Shown here in pieces: positions 32,172 to 33,069 of a stretch of 33,069 nt of DNA. Location: NCBI RefSeq assembly GCF_014700075.1, contig NZ_JACXBU010000022.1:1-33069 (forward strand). The letters are read 5' to 3'. The notes beneath the pieces are model-generated. The model ran no database searches. It was not told the DNA's origin and was given only the letters and a program-made list of their open reading frames with translations. The DNA comes from Pseudomonas sp. JM0905a. GTDB lineage: Bacteria > Pseudomonadota > Gammaproteobacteria > Pseudomonadales > Pseudomonadaceae. Positions within the stretch are counted from its first letter, which is position 1. The number at the start of each line of letters is the position of its first letter. The position numbers and the translations under genes were made by a program.

Positions 32172-32264
32172 TAATGGCCGGGCAACAGCGCGCGGCGATG
32201 ACCGCGTGCGGGGCTAAGCGCCTGGCAGAAGAAACAGGCGCGTCATACGAGTTGAGGACCAAAG

Positions 32265-32642
32265 ATGAGCGTATTGCGTTTCACCGCCGACCACGAATGG
32301 CTGCGCCTGGAAGAGAACGGCAGCGTCACCGTAGGCATTACCGAGTACGCGCAGGACGCGCTGGGCGATGTGGTCTTCGTTCAACTCCCGGAGCTGCAGG
32401 CCTATGCCAAGGGCGAAGAAGTCGCCGTGCTGGAGTCGGTGAAGGCCGCCAGCAACATCGTCATGCCGCTGGATGGCGAAGTGATCGAAGTGAACCAGCA
32501 ACTGGCGGACAGCCCCGAACTGGTCAACGAAGAACCCCTGGGCAAGGGCTGGTTCTTCCGCATGCAGCTGGCCGACACCAGCGTCCTCGACGGCCTCCTC
32601 GACCAGGCCGGCTACGAAAACCTGCTGAAAGCCAACGGCTGA
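32265..32642 (+). CDS. gcvH: Glycine cleavage system H protein
   Basis: The 125-residue protein carries the lipoyl-lysine motif VLESVKAAS with Lys60, the site that shuttles the aminomethyl group between the P, T and L proteins. The start MSVLRFTADHEWLRLE is typical of the family. GAGG lies 8 nt before the ATG. It is the first gene of the operon driven by the sigma54 promoter at 32157-32171, and gcvP follows after 9 bp. By position it corresponds to gcvH2 of P. aeruginosa, the glycine-inducible copy used for glycine catabolism. Confidence 0.96.
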   Translation: MSVLRFTADHEWLRLEENGSVTVGITEYAQDALGDVVFVQLPELQAYAKGEEVAVLESVKAASNIVMPLDGEVIEVNQQLADSPELVNEEPLGKGWFFRMQLADTSVLDGLLDQAGYENLLKANG

Positions 32643-32651
32643 GGAACGACC

Positions 32652-33069
32652 ATGAGCCTCTCAACCCCCATCCTTGGCACTGCCAACGAATTCATCGCCC
32701 GCCACATCGGCCCGCGCGAGGCCGATATCAAGGCCATGCTGCAACTGCTCGGCCATGAAGACATCGAAGCCCTGACTGCCAACGTCATCCCCGACAGCAT
32801 CAAGGGCACCAGCGTGCTCAACCTGCCGGCCGGCCAGGGCGAGGCCGAAGCCCTCGCCGCGATCAAGGCCATCGCCGCGAAGAACCAACTGTTCAAGAGC
32901 TACATCGGCCAGGGCTACTACCCCTGCCACACCCCCAGCCCAATCCTGCGCAACCTGCTGGAAAACCCGGCCTGGTACACCGCCTACACCCCCTACCAGC
33001 CGGAAATCTCCCAGGGCCGCCTGGAAGCCCTGCTGAACTTCCAGACCCTGGTCAGCGACCTCTCCGGCC
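32652..33069 (+). CDS. gcvP: Glycine dehydrogenase (decarboxylating), P protein, N-terminal part
   Basis: The frame is open from the ATG at 32652 to the window edge, giving 139 residues of a protein that is normally about 950. The N-terminus carries [37 protein letters not shown] and [16 protein letters not shown], all characteristic of GcvP. This PLP enzyme decarboxylates glycine and passes the aminomethyl group to GcvH. GAGGAACGACC precedes the ATG. It would be gcvP2 by context; glyA, sdaA and gcvT genes may follow outside the window. Confidence 0.95.
   Translation, partial: MSLSTPILGTANEFIARHIGPREADIKAMLQLLGHEDIEALTANVIPDSIKGTSVLNLPAGQGEAEALAAIKAIAAKNQLFKSYIGQGYYPCHTPSPILRNLLENPAWYTAYTPYQPEISQGRLEALLNFQTLVSDLSG

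Noticed and set aside
31714-32264. Glycine riboswitch before gcvH
   Set aside because: No tandem aptamer-like structure was seen. The GcsR sites and sigma54 promoter explain the region, and the leader after the predicted start is only about 80 nt.

Overview
The window is about 33 kb of GC-rich chromosome that reads as Pseudomonas in the broad sense (P. aeruginosa/P. putida type). The evidence is near-canonical PqqA, ExaC-like and AgmR-like proteins, the Pseudomonas gene order for quinoprotein alcohol oxidation, and the gcsR-gcvH2-gcvP2 arrangement at the right edge. Species cannot be fixed by eye. No insertion sequence, phage, tRNA, rRNA or CRISPR array was seen.

Region 1 (1-10,019) is the alcohol-oxidation core. 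It holds pqqB (partial) and pqqA, an ExaC-type aldehyde dehydrogenase, a chemoreceptor, a PQQ alcohol dehydrogenase with the Asp-x-Asp signature of lanthanide-dependent enzymes, a divergent AI-2E-type permease, and a four-gene operon: cytochrome c550, MoxJ-like binding protein, SoxYZ-like carrier, metallo-beta-lactamase-fold hydrolase. Region 2 (10,020-14,536) has repeat-rich spacer, an unrecognised 44-codon membrane-peptide gene, and a four-gene ABC system (binding protein, YVTN propeller, ATPase, permease). Region 3 (14,537-18,608) is a multicopper oxidase, a SCO1-cytochrome c fusion and an unknown exported protein. Region 4 (18,650-24,811) holds a CxxxCW rhodanese-like protein, the response regulator AgmR (ErbR/PedR1 type), an EamA permease, a soluble PAS hybrid kinase and a FIST sensor protein. 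Region 5 (24,870-30,050) holds a porin, the PqqF protease and two small unknown genes. Region 6 (30,190-33,069) is a GcsR-type sigma54 activator with gcvH and the start of gcvP.

The genes of regions 1-5 fit one periplasmic pathway. The dehydrogenase with PQQ oxidises alcohol to aldehyde and passes electrons to cytochrome c550. The cytoplasmic aldehyde dehydrogenase finishes the oxidation, pqqA/B/F supply cofactor, and the kinase/AgmR pair probably switches the set on.

The strongest new signal is an 18-bp imperfect palindrome, best form CTACTACCAAGGAAGTAG. It stands upstream of pqqA, exaC, the chemoreceptor, the alcohol dehydrogenase, the cytochrome operon, the small peptide/ABC divergent pair, the CxxxCW/agmR genes and pqqF, with weaker copies before the multicopper oxidase and FIST genes. 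It appears to define one regulon across about 28 kb, and AgmR is the most likely binder. At the right edge a separate system is equally readable: three GcsR-type 18-bp sites and a sigma54 -24/-12 promoter before gcvH.
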